A stretch of 64,000 nt of DNA from Pseudomonas jessenii (GTDB lineage Bacteria; Pseudomonadota; Gammaproteobacteria; Pseudomonadales; Pseudomonadaceae): the NCBI RefSeq assembly GCF_002236115.1, contig NZ_NIWT01000009.1, forward strand, positions 124,001-188,000, written 5' to 3'. Below are positions 35,970 through 44,942 of the stretch, piece by piece. How positions within the stretch are numbered: position 1 is the first letter of the stretch; the number at the start of each line of letters is the position of its first letter. The translations under genes were made by a program, and so were the position numbers. The notes below the pieces were generated by a model that saw only the letters and a list, made by a program, of their open reading frames with translations, was not told the origin of the DNA and searched no databases.

Positions 35970-36112
35970 CTCAGCGAACCGGCCTGATCGCGTTGTTATT
36001 GCAGCGACTGATCGAGCAGGCTGAGGGTCAGAGGGAAAAGGCCAGACAGTGGATCGCACCATTGTGGTACTGGAAGAATCGACAAGGAGGAGCGAAGCAG
36101 CGAGGGTCGGCG

Positions 36113-36223
36113 CTAAATAATCCAATACAGCAGCAGGCGAGAAGCAATCCAGTGAGACGCCTGGATCACCCCCCATGCCAGCAGGGCACACATCAACAGG
36201 TAGCCCGCGAGGAACCTGAACAT
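36113..36223 (-). CDS. Possible small membrane peptide (36 aa)
   Basis: The ORF encodes MFRFLAGYLLMCALLAWGVI and 16 more residues ending LLLYWII, with one long hydrophobic helix, in the roughly 580-base gap between yiaV and the DUF5329 gene. AAGGGA lies upstream of the ATG. It is typical of short membrane peptides in Pseudomonas, but nothing else supports it. Confidence 0.4.
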   Translation of the reverse strand: MFRFLAGYLLMCALLAWGVIQASHWIASRLLLYWII

Positions 36224-36497
36224 CGCGTCCCTTTCCACGCAACCCTCCCGGCTTTACAGCCCTACAGGGCGTTCAATGCGAATGCGTAACCCATACTACG
36301 CCCGCCTCGCCCTTTAAGGTTTCGATTGCCAGAATGGTTTGCAGTTCCACCGGCTGGGTGATTGCACAGACTTGCCCACCGTTTTTCCAGTCATCCCATT
36401 TCCCTGCATCAATCGGCCAGAGGCGTGTCAGTGGTTGTCCTCTATGGTATCTGTTGGAGGTAGCTCCACTCATTTCACCTTCAGACGAGGATGAATC

Positions 36498-36896
36498 ATG
36501 CGGATGTGGATGGAGGGCACGGCACGGCCCATCAGCCAATTGATGATGGCAGCGGGTATTAGCCTTATCGCAATCGTCACTAATGGGCAGGTTCAAGCCA
36601 CACCTCAAGCCACTCAAGAGATAAAGGGCTTGCTGGACTTTGTCGAACACAGTGAGTGTCAGTTTGTGCGCAACGGGAGCGAATACCCAGGTCCCCGCGC
36701 TCGGGCGCATCTGGAGAAGAAACTGAATTATCTCGAAGGCAAGAACATGGTGAACAGCGCAGAAGACTTCATCGATCTTGCTGCCACTAAAAGCAGTATG
36801 AGTGACCGCGTCTATGAGGTGCGATGTTCAGAAGGCGTAGAACCGGCAAGCACCTGGTTGAAGAGGGAACTACAGAGGCAACGGCAACTTCATTGA
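36498..36896 (+). CDS. DUF5329 family secreted protein
   Basis: The 132-residue protein has an N-terminal signal-like helix (about residues 14-34, ending VQA). The body carries family-typical segments: LLDFVEHSECQFVRNGSEY, then ARAHLEKKLNYL, AEDFIDLAATKSSMSDRVYE and a C-terminal WLKREL. The two Cys residues of the mature part may form a disulfide. GAGGATGA precedes the ATG. Function unknown. Confidence 0.85.
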   Translation: MRMWMEGTARPISQLMMAAGISLIAIVTNGQVQATPQATQEIKGLLDFVEHSECQFVRNGSEYPGPRARAHLEKKLNYLEGKNMVNSAEDFIDLAATKSSMSDRVYEVRCSEGVEPASTWLKRELQRQRQLH

Positions 36897-37159
36897 TTTT
36901 TTCTCAAGTCCGGTACCAGTCAGGATGGTGTTGGGATTTTTTTCAACACAATAGGCTGACATAGCCAGGCGGAGCAGCCCGAGGGGCTTTCGACCCAAAC
37001 GGTCATTCTCTAACGTGTTAACCGCCAGCAGGTTACCGAGAACTGCGGCAACGTCGTGTGCTGGGTGACGCCCGTGTCACCATCGATGGAGCGGTGATGA
37101 GACGAACGTCCGTTTCCGGAAAATAAAACGAAAACGATTTATGAAAACGGTCTCCGAAT
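36897..37159. other. Intergenic stretch without recognisable gene
   Basis: No start-supported ORF or clear structure is visible here. It borders the left direct repeat of the nuclease island and may contain decayed sequence. Confidence 0.4.
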
Positions 37160-37234
37160 CTATCGAAGCCCAAGGACCGATAGAACAACCAGGACGATCA
37201 CAACTGCCCCGACGATGTAGACAATACTGTTCAT
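37160..37234 (-). CDS. Short membrane peptide (24 aa), intact copy
   Basis: The ORF encodes MNSIVYIVGAVVIVLVVLSV followed by LGLR, a single TM helix with a short basic end, of a kind seen often in Pseudomonas genomes. Its 5' half lies inside the left copy of the 279-bp direct repeat, so a damaged twin exists at 38498-38626. Function unknown. Confidence 0.5.
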   Translation of the reverse strand: MNSIVYIVGAVVIVLVVLSVLGLR

Positions 37235-37472
37235 GGGATCTATCTCTCAAACTGAACGGGATTACTTCACCACGATAGACCCCATTCGCTCGCAATTCCG
37301 TTCGGCAGCACACATAGCTCTGCTCTTCATTCATTGTCGGCTGACTTCATGTCAATACAGAGGTCCGAGCAGGTTCAGGCGTTGGGGCTGGGGCGTGGCC
37401 GGCAAGGCGACATTCGGTCCAGGGTTTCTGGTTGGGTTGGTCGGGATGTGTTTGGTGTCGGTGCGCTGCCGC
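37194..37472. repeat. Direct repeat, left copy (about 279 bp)
   Basis: This segment recurs at 38586-38864 at a fixed offset of 1392 bases with only scattered substitutions and no visible gap. The two copies bracket the endonuclease gene. Each contains the 5' part of the MNSIVYIV peptide gene. Confidence 0.9.
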
Positions 37473-37606
37473 ACTGAGGATGGGGGTCATGCTTTCAGCG
37501 GTTGTTGGTATTTTGATCGCGGCAATGAAGTTCATTCACTAAAAAATCTGCAACGCTAGATCTATTCTGGACCACCTCTCTTACGACAGGTGTTTTTTCA
37601 TGCACG

Positions 37607-38473
37607 CTATTTTGTGACAACCCCGGCCGAAGCACACCCAATTTTTTGGGGCAACTGACCACGCTTTGATTTTAGCTCTGCTTGAACAGCCTGTGACAAA
37701 TTGCTCCATAGGGTCAGACCCGAGCGTTCTTCAATCTCCTCTACCGTTACTTGGTAGTCACAGAAGCTCGCGGATCGTGGGGTGGTTTGCTCCATGATGA
37801 ACGCCGCATAGAGGCCGTCGGCAGGAGTGCTGCCAGTGAAGATCACCTTCCAGTAGCCACTGGGGATCGTATGGATCTTGTTTGTGCCTGGTAGTGAACC
37901 GATGTTCTTTTCGTAGAGAGGACCTGTGGCCACATACACTGCGTCGACGTTTGGCTCCTTGCTCAGGTTGCGTTCTTGATCCTCTAAGCGAGCCCATGCG
38001 CCTTGGTTCAAGTCGGCTTTTTGCGGTGTGATGTTGGTGAGATAATTCAGGGACTGCCAATCGGATACGCCGCCCATGGAAGCAAGATTTGCTTGGTGCC
38101 CACGGTCGATTTTCAGGGCGACGCTGGCTCCGTTGTAGTCGACTGGGTTTAGTGTTTCGCCGGCGGGAACGTCGGGGTCGGTTTTCCAGTTTCGGGGGCG
38201 TCCGCTAGCTGGCGTTTCCTTTGTGATCTTGTATGCGACCCAGTTGGCAAATTTTGTTGAGCCGTTGTTGTTTAGGGTGTAGGCCTGACGGTTGAGGGTG
38301 ACTTCACTGCCACCTGATGGGCAGCCTACGGAACAGTTATCGACGACCGAAGGCTCTGCCAGCTGGAGTTTCGCCGATCCATCTGAAACGTTCGCAGATT
38401 GAGGCGTGGTACAGGCACCTAACACAGGAAAGATAAGAACTGAGACCAGCTTTATTTTCAGCATTCCTTGCAT
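37607..38473 (-). CDS. DNA/RNA non-specific endonuclease, predicted lipoprotein
   Basis: The 288-residue protein has a lipoprotein signal with Cys21 in VLGAC and a NUC (beta-beta-alpha metal) nuclease domain. The hallmark Asp-Arg-Gly-His (residues 123-126, DRGHQANLAS) supplies the catalytic His126, and NITPQKADLNQGAW supplies the metal-binding Asn. Such enzymes cut DNA and RNA outside the cytoplasm, for nutrient use or attack. No immunity gene (NuiA-like) is next to it. The gene is flanked by direct repeats and is lower in GC than its surroundings, so it was probably acquired. Confidence 0.9.
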   Translation of the reverse strand: MQGMLKIKLVSVLIFPVLGACTTPQSANVSDGSAKLQLAEPSVVDNCSVGCPSGGSEVTLNRQAYTLNNNGSTKFANWVAYKITKETPASGRPRNWKTDPDVPAGETLNPVDYNGASVALKIDRGHQANLASMGGVSDWQSLNYLTNITPQKADLNQGAWARLEDQERNLSKEPNVDAVYVATGPLYEKNIGSLPGTNKIHTIPSGYWKVIFTGSTPADGLYAAFIMEQTTPRSASFCDYQVTVEEIEERSGLTLWSNLSQAVQAELKSKRGQLPQKIGCASAGVVTK

Positions 38474-38497
38474 AGAGTTTCTCCTAAAAATGATTCA

Positions 38498-38626
38498 TCA
38501 TCTTAATGATGAACTTCTGCCGAGACCATGTAGCCGTTCCACGAATGCATTTCCAAAAATGCCAACAGCTCTGGCCGACGCTAGCACGATCACAACTGCC
38601 CCGACGATGTAGACGATACTGTTCAT
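38498..38626 (-). pseudogene. Damaged copy of the short membrane peptide gene
   Basis: The first 15 residues (MNSIVYIVGAVVIVL) match the intact 24-residue peptide at 37160-37234. After the repeat boundary near 38586 the frame runs into unrelated sequence for 27 residues. The right repeat copy therefore carries only the 5' part of the gene. Confidence 0.65.
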
Positions 38627-38864
38627 GGGATCTATCTCTCAAACTGAACGGGATTACTTCACCACGATAGGCCACCTTCGCTCGCAATTCCGTTCAGCAG
38701 CACACATAGTTCTGCTCTTCATTCATTGTCGGCTGACTTCATGTCAATACAGAGGTCCGGGCAGGTTCAGGCGTTGGGGCTGGGGCGTGGCTGGCAAGGC
38801 GACATTCGGTCCAGGGTTTCTGGTTGGGTTGGTCGGGATGTGTTTGGTGTCGGTGCGCTGCCGC
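38586..38864. repeat. Direct repeat, right copy (about 279 bp)
   Basis: Matches 37194-37472 in the same orientation with a handful of substitutions. The right boundary falls shortly before the remnant of a CRP/FNR-type regulator. Confidence 0.9.
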
Positions 38865-38904
38865 GCTTGGGAGATGACGAAATGAAGGCGGTGAAAGCAC
38901 TCCG

Positions 38905-39335
38905 AGCCGGGCCATCGTGCAGAGTGCTGGTCACGCGTATCGGCTGAAAGGACAGCAACTGAAAAATGAGTTCCGTCGTCACGGAGAACTGATGCTGCTT
39001 TTGCTGCGCTACACTCAGGCGCTGATCACTCAAATGGCACAAACGGCCGTCTGCAACCGCCCTCACTCGGTCGACCAACAGCTATGTCGTTGGACCGCTT
39101 GCCGAGCAATCAGCTGACAATGACGCAAGAACTTATCGCCAACATGCTTGGTGTGCGTCGAGAAGGTGTCACTAAAGCCACCGGAAAATTACAGAAGCTC
39201 GGTGTGATCGAGTACAGCCGAGGGCACATCACGGTGCTGAACCGGCCGAAACTTGAGGAGCTTTGTTGCGAGTGTTATGCCGTGGTCAAGAAGGAAAGCG
39301 ATCGACTTCTTCCGAGTGTTACATCTCTCTCCTGA
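38905..39335 (+). pseudogene. CRP/FNR-family regulator remnant (5' truncated and frameshifted)
   Basis: One frame reads SAGHAYRLKGQQLKNEF and on to SVDQQLCRW, the dimerisation helix of a CRP/FNR regulator. At about 39085 the homology jumps to another frame, which gives SLDRLPSNQLTMTQELIANM and the helix-turn-helix LGVRREGVTKATGKLQKLGV, ending in a Cys-containing tail. The N-terminal cyclic-nucleotide-binding-like domain is missing. A small deletion between two similar TGTCGTTGG-type sequences could explain the frameshift. Probably inactive. Confidence 0.75.
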
Positions 39336-39469
39336 GTCAAAGAGATGCCTGATCGTACGCTGTTGGCCGTTTCCTCCCCTTCGCGATAGGCAGCAATAGA
39401 CCCGAAACGGACGTTGAGATCTGCTTGTTGTCGCTTTATGTTGTTCGTTTTCATGGAGGATTCGGACTG

Positions 39470-40039
39470 ATGGCACGCTTGGGCTTGATACTGACACCCG
39501 GTTTTGCGGACTGGGAATACGCTTTCATTGCAGGAACCGCATCCCCGTTTTACGGGATCGACGTCAGGTTTTTCACCTCTACTACGGGGCAGTTCCGCTC
39601 GCAGGGCGGATTGGCTGTAACTGTGGATAGCAGCTTGCAACAATGCCTGGACTGGAAGCCGGACGTTGTTGTCGTCATCGGTGGAATGATCTGGGAGCGT
39701 GCAGATGCACCGGATATTCGGGACTTTCTTCATGCTAGTCGTTCAAGTGGAGCGACCATTGCCGGTATCTGTGGGGGGACGCTGGCACTTGCGAGGGCCG
39801 GGCTTCTCGACACGGTCCCTCATACTTCGAACAGCGCTGACTTCTTACAACAGAATGCCGTAGGTTATGACGGGGCCACGCTTTATCGAAGCAGTCAAGT
39901 AGCGGTGGTTGCCGACCGCATCATAACTGCTCCAGGTCCTGCTCCCGTTAGCTTTACCTGCGCAGTGTTCGAAGCTGCCGGGTTATCTTCAGAGATCATT
40001 TCGCAGTTCAGGTCAATGTTGGCAGCGGAACACGGGTGA
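39470..40039 (+). CDS. DJ-1/PfpI family protein
   Basis: The 189-residue protein has the class I glutamine amidotransferase-like fold with the nucleophile elbow AGICGGTLALARAG (Cys near residue 100) and VVVIGGMIWERADAPD upstream. Members act as chaperones, deglycases or hydrolases; the exact role cannot be told. GGAGGA lies 9 bases before ATG 39470. A His partner after the elbow is not obvious: VPHTSNSADFL provides a candidate. Confidence 0.87.
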   Translation: MARLGLILTPGFADWEYAFIAGTASPFYGIDVRFFTSTTGQFRSQGGLAVTVDSSLQQCLDWKPDVVVVIGGMIWERADAPDIRDFLHASRSSGATIAGICGGTLALARAGLLDTVPHTSNSADFLQQNAVGYDGATLYRSSQVAVVADRIITAPGPAPVSFTCAVFEAAGLSSEIISQFRSMLAAEHG

Positions 40040-40109
40040 CCGCTTCGTCCTAAAAAAACAGCCGATCAGGTGATGTGTTCGAGGTCCGCTCCTGGCCGGT
40101 TTCTGCCCC

Positions 40110-40925
40110 TCACGGACGGCCGCTATGGTTGCGATAGCGTTCGGTCAAGGACTGCACGAGGGTGACGTAGGATTGCGTCTCGGCGTAGGGAGGCACCCCG
40201 TTGTACTGGACCACGGACGCTTCGCCGGCGTTGTAACCTGCCAACGCCAGCATCTGGTTGCCGTTAAAGCGCTTGAGCAGCCAGGCCAGGTAGCGCACGC
40301 CGCCACGAATGTTCTGTCGTGCGTCGAACGGATCGTCCACGGCGAAGCGTTCGGCGGTGGCGGGCATCAACTGCATCAGCCCCTGGGCGCCGGCTTCGGA
40401 AATGACGTTGGGGCGAAACGCCGATTCGGCATGTATCACTGCGCGGACCAGCGCCCTGTCGACACCATAATGACCCGAAGCGGCTTCGATCTCCCGCCGA
40501 TAGGAATGGGTGTCCAGTCGCAGTGACGCGACCTTGAAATCCTTCGGCGCCATGCACAGATAGCAGCCCTTGATGTAATAGAGCTCAAGGACATCGACCC
40601 GTGCGGAGATCCCGACGGGGCGCCGGCTCACATATTGACGATTACCCTTGTGGATGAAAGTCCACACCCGAATCCGCACCGCGCCTGGGGTGTCGTCCCG
40701 CACAACCCGTGGTAGGGCCATTGCCTTGGCGCCGACACCGGCGCCCGCCATGCCATTGAGGCGAGTGCAGCGGGCGCTGGCGATGGCTTGGCTGGTGTAG
40801 CTGATGGCTCCGTCCCTGGCTTGGCACTTGAACATGGCGCTGGCGCACAGTGGAGTGACCAGCACGGCCAGCTCGATGCAGCCAAGAAAGCTCTTGCGAG
40901 CCCATCGCCATGCTCTGGAACTCAT
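40110..40925 (-). CDS. Lytic transglycosylase with N-terminal DUF4124-like segment
   Basis: The 271-residue protein has a signal peptide, a DUF4124-like stretch (MFKCQARDGAISYTSQAIAS) and a C-terminal SLT domain (about residues 145-260). The catalytic Glu is in AVIHAESAFRPN, followed by SEAGAQGLMQLMPATA and ALAGYNAGEASV. It cleaves peptidoglycan in the periplasm. The ATG at 40925 follows GGAG; a GTG at 40940 is also in frame. A 222-base ORF upstream ends in a TGATG overlap with this start. Confidence 0.88.
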   Translation of the reverse strand: MSSRAWRWARKSFLGCIELAVLVTPLCASAMFKCQARDGAISYTSQAIASARCTRLNGMAGAGVGAKAMALPRVVRDDTPGAVRIRVWTFIHKGNRQYVSRRPVGISARVDVLELYYIKGCYLCMAPKDFKVASLRLDTHSYRREIEAASGHYGVDRALVRAVIHAESAFRPNVISEAGAQGLMQLMPATAERFAVDDPFDARQNIRGGVRYLAWLLKRFNGNQMLALAGYNAGEASVVQYNGVPPYAETQSYVTLVQSLTERYRNHSGRP

Positions 40926-41340
40926 CACATCGCTCCGCACCGCAGGCGCCGATCAGGCCTGGGGCGCCCGGACCGGGCGCTGCCTTTGGAGGACCTATTC
41001 TGGGTGACCCGCCTTTTGTTCTGATAGTTATACCCCTTGTAACCGGCCTTGGAACTTGCGTTGACGTACGGGCTGCCGACGTTCCCAGGCGAGGCGCAGG
41101 TCTGATTGCTCGCACGACGCGTCGGGCCGGGGCGGGACAGGCCCAAGCCACTGGATCTGATGTTTCGAGTATCTGCCGTAAATTTTTTACGCTTTCTTTA
41201 CGACTGCTGTTTGCGCCCTCAAAGATACTGGCCGCGACTTTTTAGATCGTCCATGCGCCTTGAGGCTTCAGTGGCCCAGGCACATCGTTTTGCCCAAGGA
41301 TGGCATGTATTTCCTCCCCGTAATTCGAGAGAAGCGACCC
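40926..41340. other. Intergenic region between transglycosylase and kup
   Basis: A minus-strand ORF (40925-41146, TTG start) overlaps the transglycosylase start as TGATG and encodes a basic, Ser/Arg-rich peptide containing AGYKGYNYQNKRRV. It has no recognised domain and no clear start, so it is not called as a gene. The rest holds the presumed kup promoter. Confidence 0.35.
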
Positions 41341-43242
41341 TTGAGTGAAACAGCAATCGGAGCACATGAAAACTCGCAATCCAAAGCGTCAGGAGTGGGC
41401 TTGCTCGTCGCCGCGGTCGGAGTGGTTTACGGGGACATTGGCACCAGCCCCCTCTACACGCTGAAAGAAGTATTTTCTGGCCACTACGGAGTTCAGGCCA
41501 ACCACGACGGCGTGCTGGGTATTCTGTCGTTGGTCTTCTGGTCACTGATTTGGGTCGTCTCGATCAAATATGTGCTGTTCATCCTGCGTGCCGACAACCA
41601 GGGTGAAGGCGGCATCATGGCGTTGACGGCTTTAGCCCGCCGCGCAGCCGCCCCTTATCCGCGCATGAGTAAAATACTCGTTCTGCTTGGCCTGTTTGGT
41701 GCGGCACTTTTTTACGGGGACAGCATGATCACCCCGGCTATTTCGGTGCTCTCTGCGGTTGAAGGGCTACAGCTGGCGTTTGACGGAATTGAACACTGGG
41801 TCGTGCCTTTGTCAGTGATCGTGCTGGTGGCGCTGTTCTTGATACAGAAACACGGCACGGCTCGCATCGGCATTCTGTTCGGCCCAGTGATGGTGCTGTG
41901 GTTTGTCGTGCTGGGTGCGCTGGGGGTCTATGGCATTTTACAGCGGCCGGAAGTGCTGCAAGCGCTCAATCCATACTGGGGAGCGCATTTTTTCATCGCT
42001 CATCCGGGAATCGGTGTGGCCATCCTCGGGGCAGTGGTACTCGCGCTGACGGGCGCCGAAGCACTGTATGCAGACATGGGGCACTTCGGTCGCAAACCCA
42101 TTGCCCGCGCCTGGTTCATTTTGGTATTGCCAGGACTGGTACTCAATTATTTTGGCCAAGGTGCCTTGATCCTGGAAAACCCTGAGGCGGTGCGCAATCC
42201 ATTTTATTTGCTCGCGCCGGGCTGGGCACTGCTGCCGATGGTCGCACTCTCTACACTGGCGACCATCATCGCTTCTCAAGCCGTGATCTCCGGCGCATTT
42301 TCCCTGACACACCAGGCCATCCAGCTTGGGTATGTCCCTCGCATGTTTATCCAGCATACCTCCAGCCAGGAGCAGGGACAGATCTACATCGGTACCGTTA
42401 ACTGGGCGTTGATGGTCGGTGTTGTGCTGCTGGTACTTGGTTTCGAGTCGTCCAGTGCTTTGGCCGCCGCTTATGGGGTCGCTGTAACGGGCACCATGCT
42501 GATCACCACCATCCTGTCCTCGGCCGTCGTCCTGCTGCTATGGAAAACCCCGCGCTGGTTGGCCGTTCCGATGCTGCTCGGTTTTCTGCTGGTAGACAGC
42601 CTGTACTTCGCGGCCAATGCTCCGAAGATCTTCCAGGGCGGTGCGTTCCCGGTGATTGCTGGCATTGGCCTGTTCATTTTGATGACCACCTGGAAACGTG
42701 GCCGCAAGATCATTGTTGAACGGCTGGACGAAACCGCGCTGCCGCTACCACTGTTTATCGGTAGCATCCGCACGCAGCCCCCTCATCGGGTACAGGGTAC
42801 GGCGGTATTTCTGACAGCCAGGTCCGATGCCGTTCCGCATGCGCTGCTGCACAACCTGCTGCATAACCAGGTTTTGCATGAGCAAGTGGTATTGCTTACG
42901 GTGGTGTCTGAAGACAGCCCTCGTGTGAGTGCTGATCGACGGTTTGAGGTTGAAGCGTATGGCGAAGGGTTCTTCCGGGTCAGTCTGCACTTTGGCTTTA
43001 TCGAAGAGCCCGATGTCCCCTTGGCGCTGAGTCTCTGTCACTTGGCCGAGCTGGACTTCAGCCCGATGCGCACCACCTATTTCCTGAGCCGGGAAACGGT
43101 GATCCCGACCAAGCGCATCGGTATGGCCCGTTGGCGAGAAAGCCTTTTCGCCTTTTTACTCAAGAACGCCAACAGCAACCTTAAGTACTTCAAGTTGCCG
43201 TTGAATCGGGTGATAGAACTGGGCACACAGGTGGAGATGTAA
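41341..43242 (+). CDS. kup: Low-affinity potassium transporter Kup
   Basis: The protein (633 residues from this start) has about 12 TM helices in the first 430 residues and a cytosolic C-terminal domain. The family signature [19 protein letters not shown] is near residue 30 and [18 protein letters not shown] near 125. It imports potassium with protons. The start is uncertain: TTG at 41341 (with GAGAAGCG upstream) gives the usual Kup length, while ATG at 41305 adds 12 residues. A terminator follows the stop. Confidence 0.93.
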   Translation: MSETAIGAHENSQSKASGVGLLVAAVGVVYGDIGTSPLYTLKEVFSGHYGVQANHDGVLGILSLVFWSLIWVVSIKYVLFILRADNQGEGGIMALTALARRAAAPYPRMSKILVLLGLFGAALFYGDSMITPAISVLSAVEGLQLAFDGIEHWVVPLSVIVLVALFLIQKHGTARIGILFGPVMVLWFVVLGALGVYGILQRPEVLQALNPYWGAHFFIAHPGIGVAILGAVVLALTGAEALYADMGHFGRKPIARAWFILVLPGLVLNYFGQGALILENPEAVRNPFYLLAPGWALLPMVALSTLATIIASQAVISGAFSLTHQAIQLGYVPRMFIQHTSSQEQGQIYIGTVNWALMVGVVLLVLGFESSSALAAAYGVAVTGTMLITTILSSAVVLLLWKTPRWLAVPMLLGFLLVDSLYFAANAPKIFQGGAFPVIAGIGLFILMTTWKRGRKIIVERLDETALPLPLFIGSIRTQPPHRVQGTAVFLTARSDAVPHALLHNLLHNQVLHEQVVLLTVVSEDSPRVSADRRFEVEAYGEGFFRVSLHFGFIEEPDVPLALSLCHLAELDFSPMRTTYFLSRETVIPTKRIGMARWRESLFAFLLKNANSNLKYFKLPLNRVIELGTQVEM

Positions 43243-43250
43243 GGAACTGG

Positions 43251-43277
43251 CAAGATCGCACTGGCGGTCTTGTTTGT
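43251..43277 (+). terminator. Rho-independent terminator of kup
   Basis: A 9-bp stem CAAGATCGC/GCGGTCTTG (one G-T pair) with a 4-base loop is followed by TTTGTT, beginning 9 bases after the kup stop. Confidence 0.8.
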
Positions 43278-43417
43278 TCGGCAGCAATCGACCCATTCCC
43301 GAAAAGCAACAATCGGCCAAAAGCACTCTCTGACGACGAACCCTGCCCTTACGCAGTAGTCAAAGCAAGTGACGGCATCGCCACTCGCTATCACCGTCCT
43401 CACAAAGAGGGGGCCTG

Positions 43418-44824
43418 ATGAATCTTTTTGCCACATGTAAGGGTGTGTGTGTTCCTCTGGCTCTGTGCATGGCTGTGCTCCTGGCATTTGTGGTTTCCTG
43501 CAGTACATTGCCCAGGATAGTGCCCGATATGGCTCGCGCGCCCTCTGCGCCAGTGCAGCTCGACGGAGTACACGGGCCTCTGTCAGCCGAGCGCAGCAAG
43601 GCCATTCTCGAGCGACTCGAGCCAACCGGCGCAGAGACCGACATCTTCGACGTGCACCTCGCAATCGAAGAGTCCATCGTCGGCAGCCCGCTAACGGAAG
43701 GAAACAAGGTCGACTTGCTGCAGGACGGCCCCACCACCTACCAGTCGATGATCAAAGCCGTGGAAGCAGCGCGCGACCACATCAACATGGAGACCTACAT
43801 CCTCGACGATGATGAAGTCGGCCAGCGCTTCGCCACCGCGCTGATCGCTCGGCAACGGCAAGGCGTACAGGTCAATCTGATCCGTGACAGCGTCGGAACC
43901 CTTAAAACATCATCAGCGTTTTTCTCTCAATTGACCGACGCGGGCGTCAAGGTGCTGGAGTACAACCCAGTCAATCCGGTGACTGCCAAAGCGGGCTGGG
44001 ACGTGAACCAGCGCGACCACCGAAAGCTGCTGATAGTGGACGGCCGTATTGCCTTTCTCGGCGGGATCAACATCAGCAGCGTCTATTCGGGGAGCTCGTT
44101 CAATTCTTACTCGAAGACTCGCCCAAATGGTGATTTGCCCTGGCGCGATACCGACTTGCGCATCGAGGGGCCTGTGGTTGCGGAACTCCAGAAGCTGTTC
44201 ATCGGAACCTGGGCTACCCAGAAAGGCGAACCACTCGCTGCTCGCCACTACTTTCCGCCACCTGAGCGCAAAGGCACCGAGGTGGTGCGGGCCATCGGAA
44301 GCTCGCCAAATGAGCCGTTCAGCCTGATCTATGCCACGCTGATTTCGGCGCTGCGTAGCGCGCAATCCGAGATATGGCTGACTAACGCCTACTTTATTCC
44401 CGACCCGCAGTTGCTGGCGGCACTCAAGGAGGCTGCAGCACGTGGCGTCGACGTCAAGCTGGTGCTGCCCAGCAGCACCGATTCGTGGCTGGTGTTCCAT
44501 GCTGGACGCGCCTACTACAGCGAGCTGTTGAAAGCCAACGTCAAGCTTTACGAACGCAAAGACGCGCTACTCCACGTCAAGACAGCAGTAATCGATGGCG
44601 TGTGGTCGACTGTCGGCTCCACCAACCTCGACTGGCGTAGTTTCCTGCACAACGATGAAGTCAACGTTGTTGTGCTGGGCGCCGGGTTTGGAAAAAAAAT
44701 GCAGGCGGCATTCCTGGCCGATCTGGCCAAGTCGAACGAAATCAAGATGGAAAAGTGGCAGAGCCGCTCGCTCGGTGTGAAAGCCAAGGAGCAGATGGCG
44801 CGCCTTTGGGAGTACTGGCTCTGA
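43418..44824 (+). CDS. Phospholipase D / cardiolipin synthase family lipoprotein
   Basis: The 468-residue protein has a hydrophobic N-terminus with a possible lipobox (VVSC, Cys28) and two PLD active-site motifs: HRKLLIVDG near residue 202 and HVKTAVIDG near 385, each with downstream conserved Gly/Asn. Such proteins make cardiolipin or related phospholipids by transesterification. The N-terminal anchor differs from ClsA, which has two TM helices, so ClsB/ClsC-type or another lipid substrate is possible. Confidence 0.88.
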   Translation: MNLFATCKGVCVPLALCMAVLLAFVVSCSTLPRIVPDMARAPSAPVQLDGVHGPLSAERSKAILERLEPTGAETDIFDVHLAIEESIVGSPLTEGNKVDLLQDGPTTYQSMIKAVEAARDHINMETYILDDDEVGQRFATALIARQRQGVQVNLIRDSVGTLKTSSAFFSQLTDAGVKVLEYNPVNPVTAKAGWDVNQRDHRKLLIVDGRIAFLGGINISSVYSGSSFNSYSKTRPNGDLPWRDTDLRIEGPVVAELQKLFIGTWATQKGEPLAARHYFPPPERKGTEVVRAIGSSPNEPFSLIYATLISALRSAQSEIWLTNAYFIPDPQLLAALKEAAARGVDVKLVLPSSTDSWLVFHAGRAYYSELLKANVKLYERKDALLHVKTAVIDGVWSTVGSTNLDWRSFLHNDEVNVVVLGAGFGKKMQAAFLADLAKSNEIKMEKWQSRSLGVKAKEQMARLWEYWL

Positions 44825-44942
44825 GTTGAGTGGCGTGTCACCGGGATGTGCTGTTCTGCACCCTGATGGGTATGTCGCTAACCCATGCCCAGGAAGCAGC
44901 GTAGACTTTCGCCAGCGACCTTGCCCCCCGTGAAACTGAAAT

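Noticed and set aside
37489-37542. 17-codon ORF MLSAVVGILIAAMKFIH, toxin-like
   Set aside because: Hydrophobic and preceded by a G-rich sequence, but too short to support without an antisense RNA or homologues.
37233-38885. Plus-strand ORFs in the two 279-bp repeats (start MGSISQTERDYFTTI)
   Set aside because: They run antisense over the membrane peptide gene start and lack ribosome binding sites. Similarity between copies reflects the DNA repeat.
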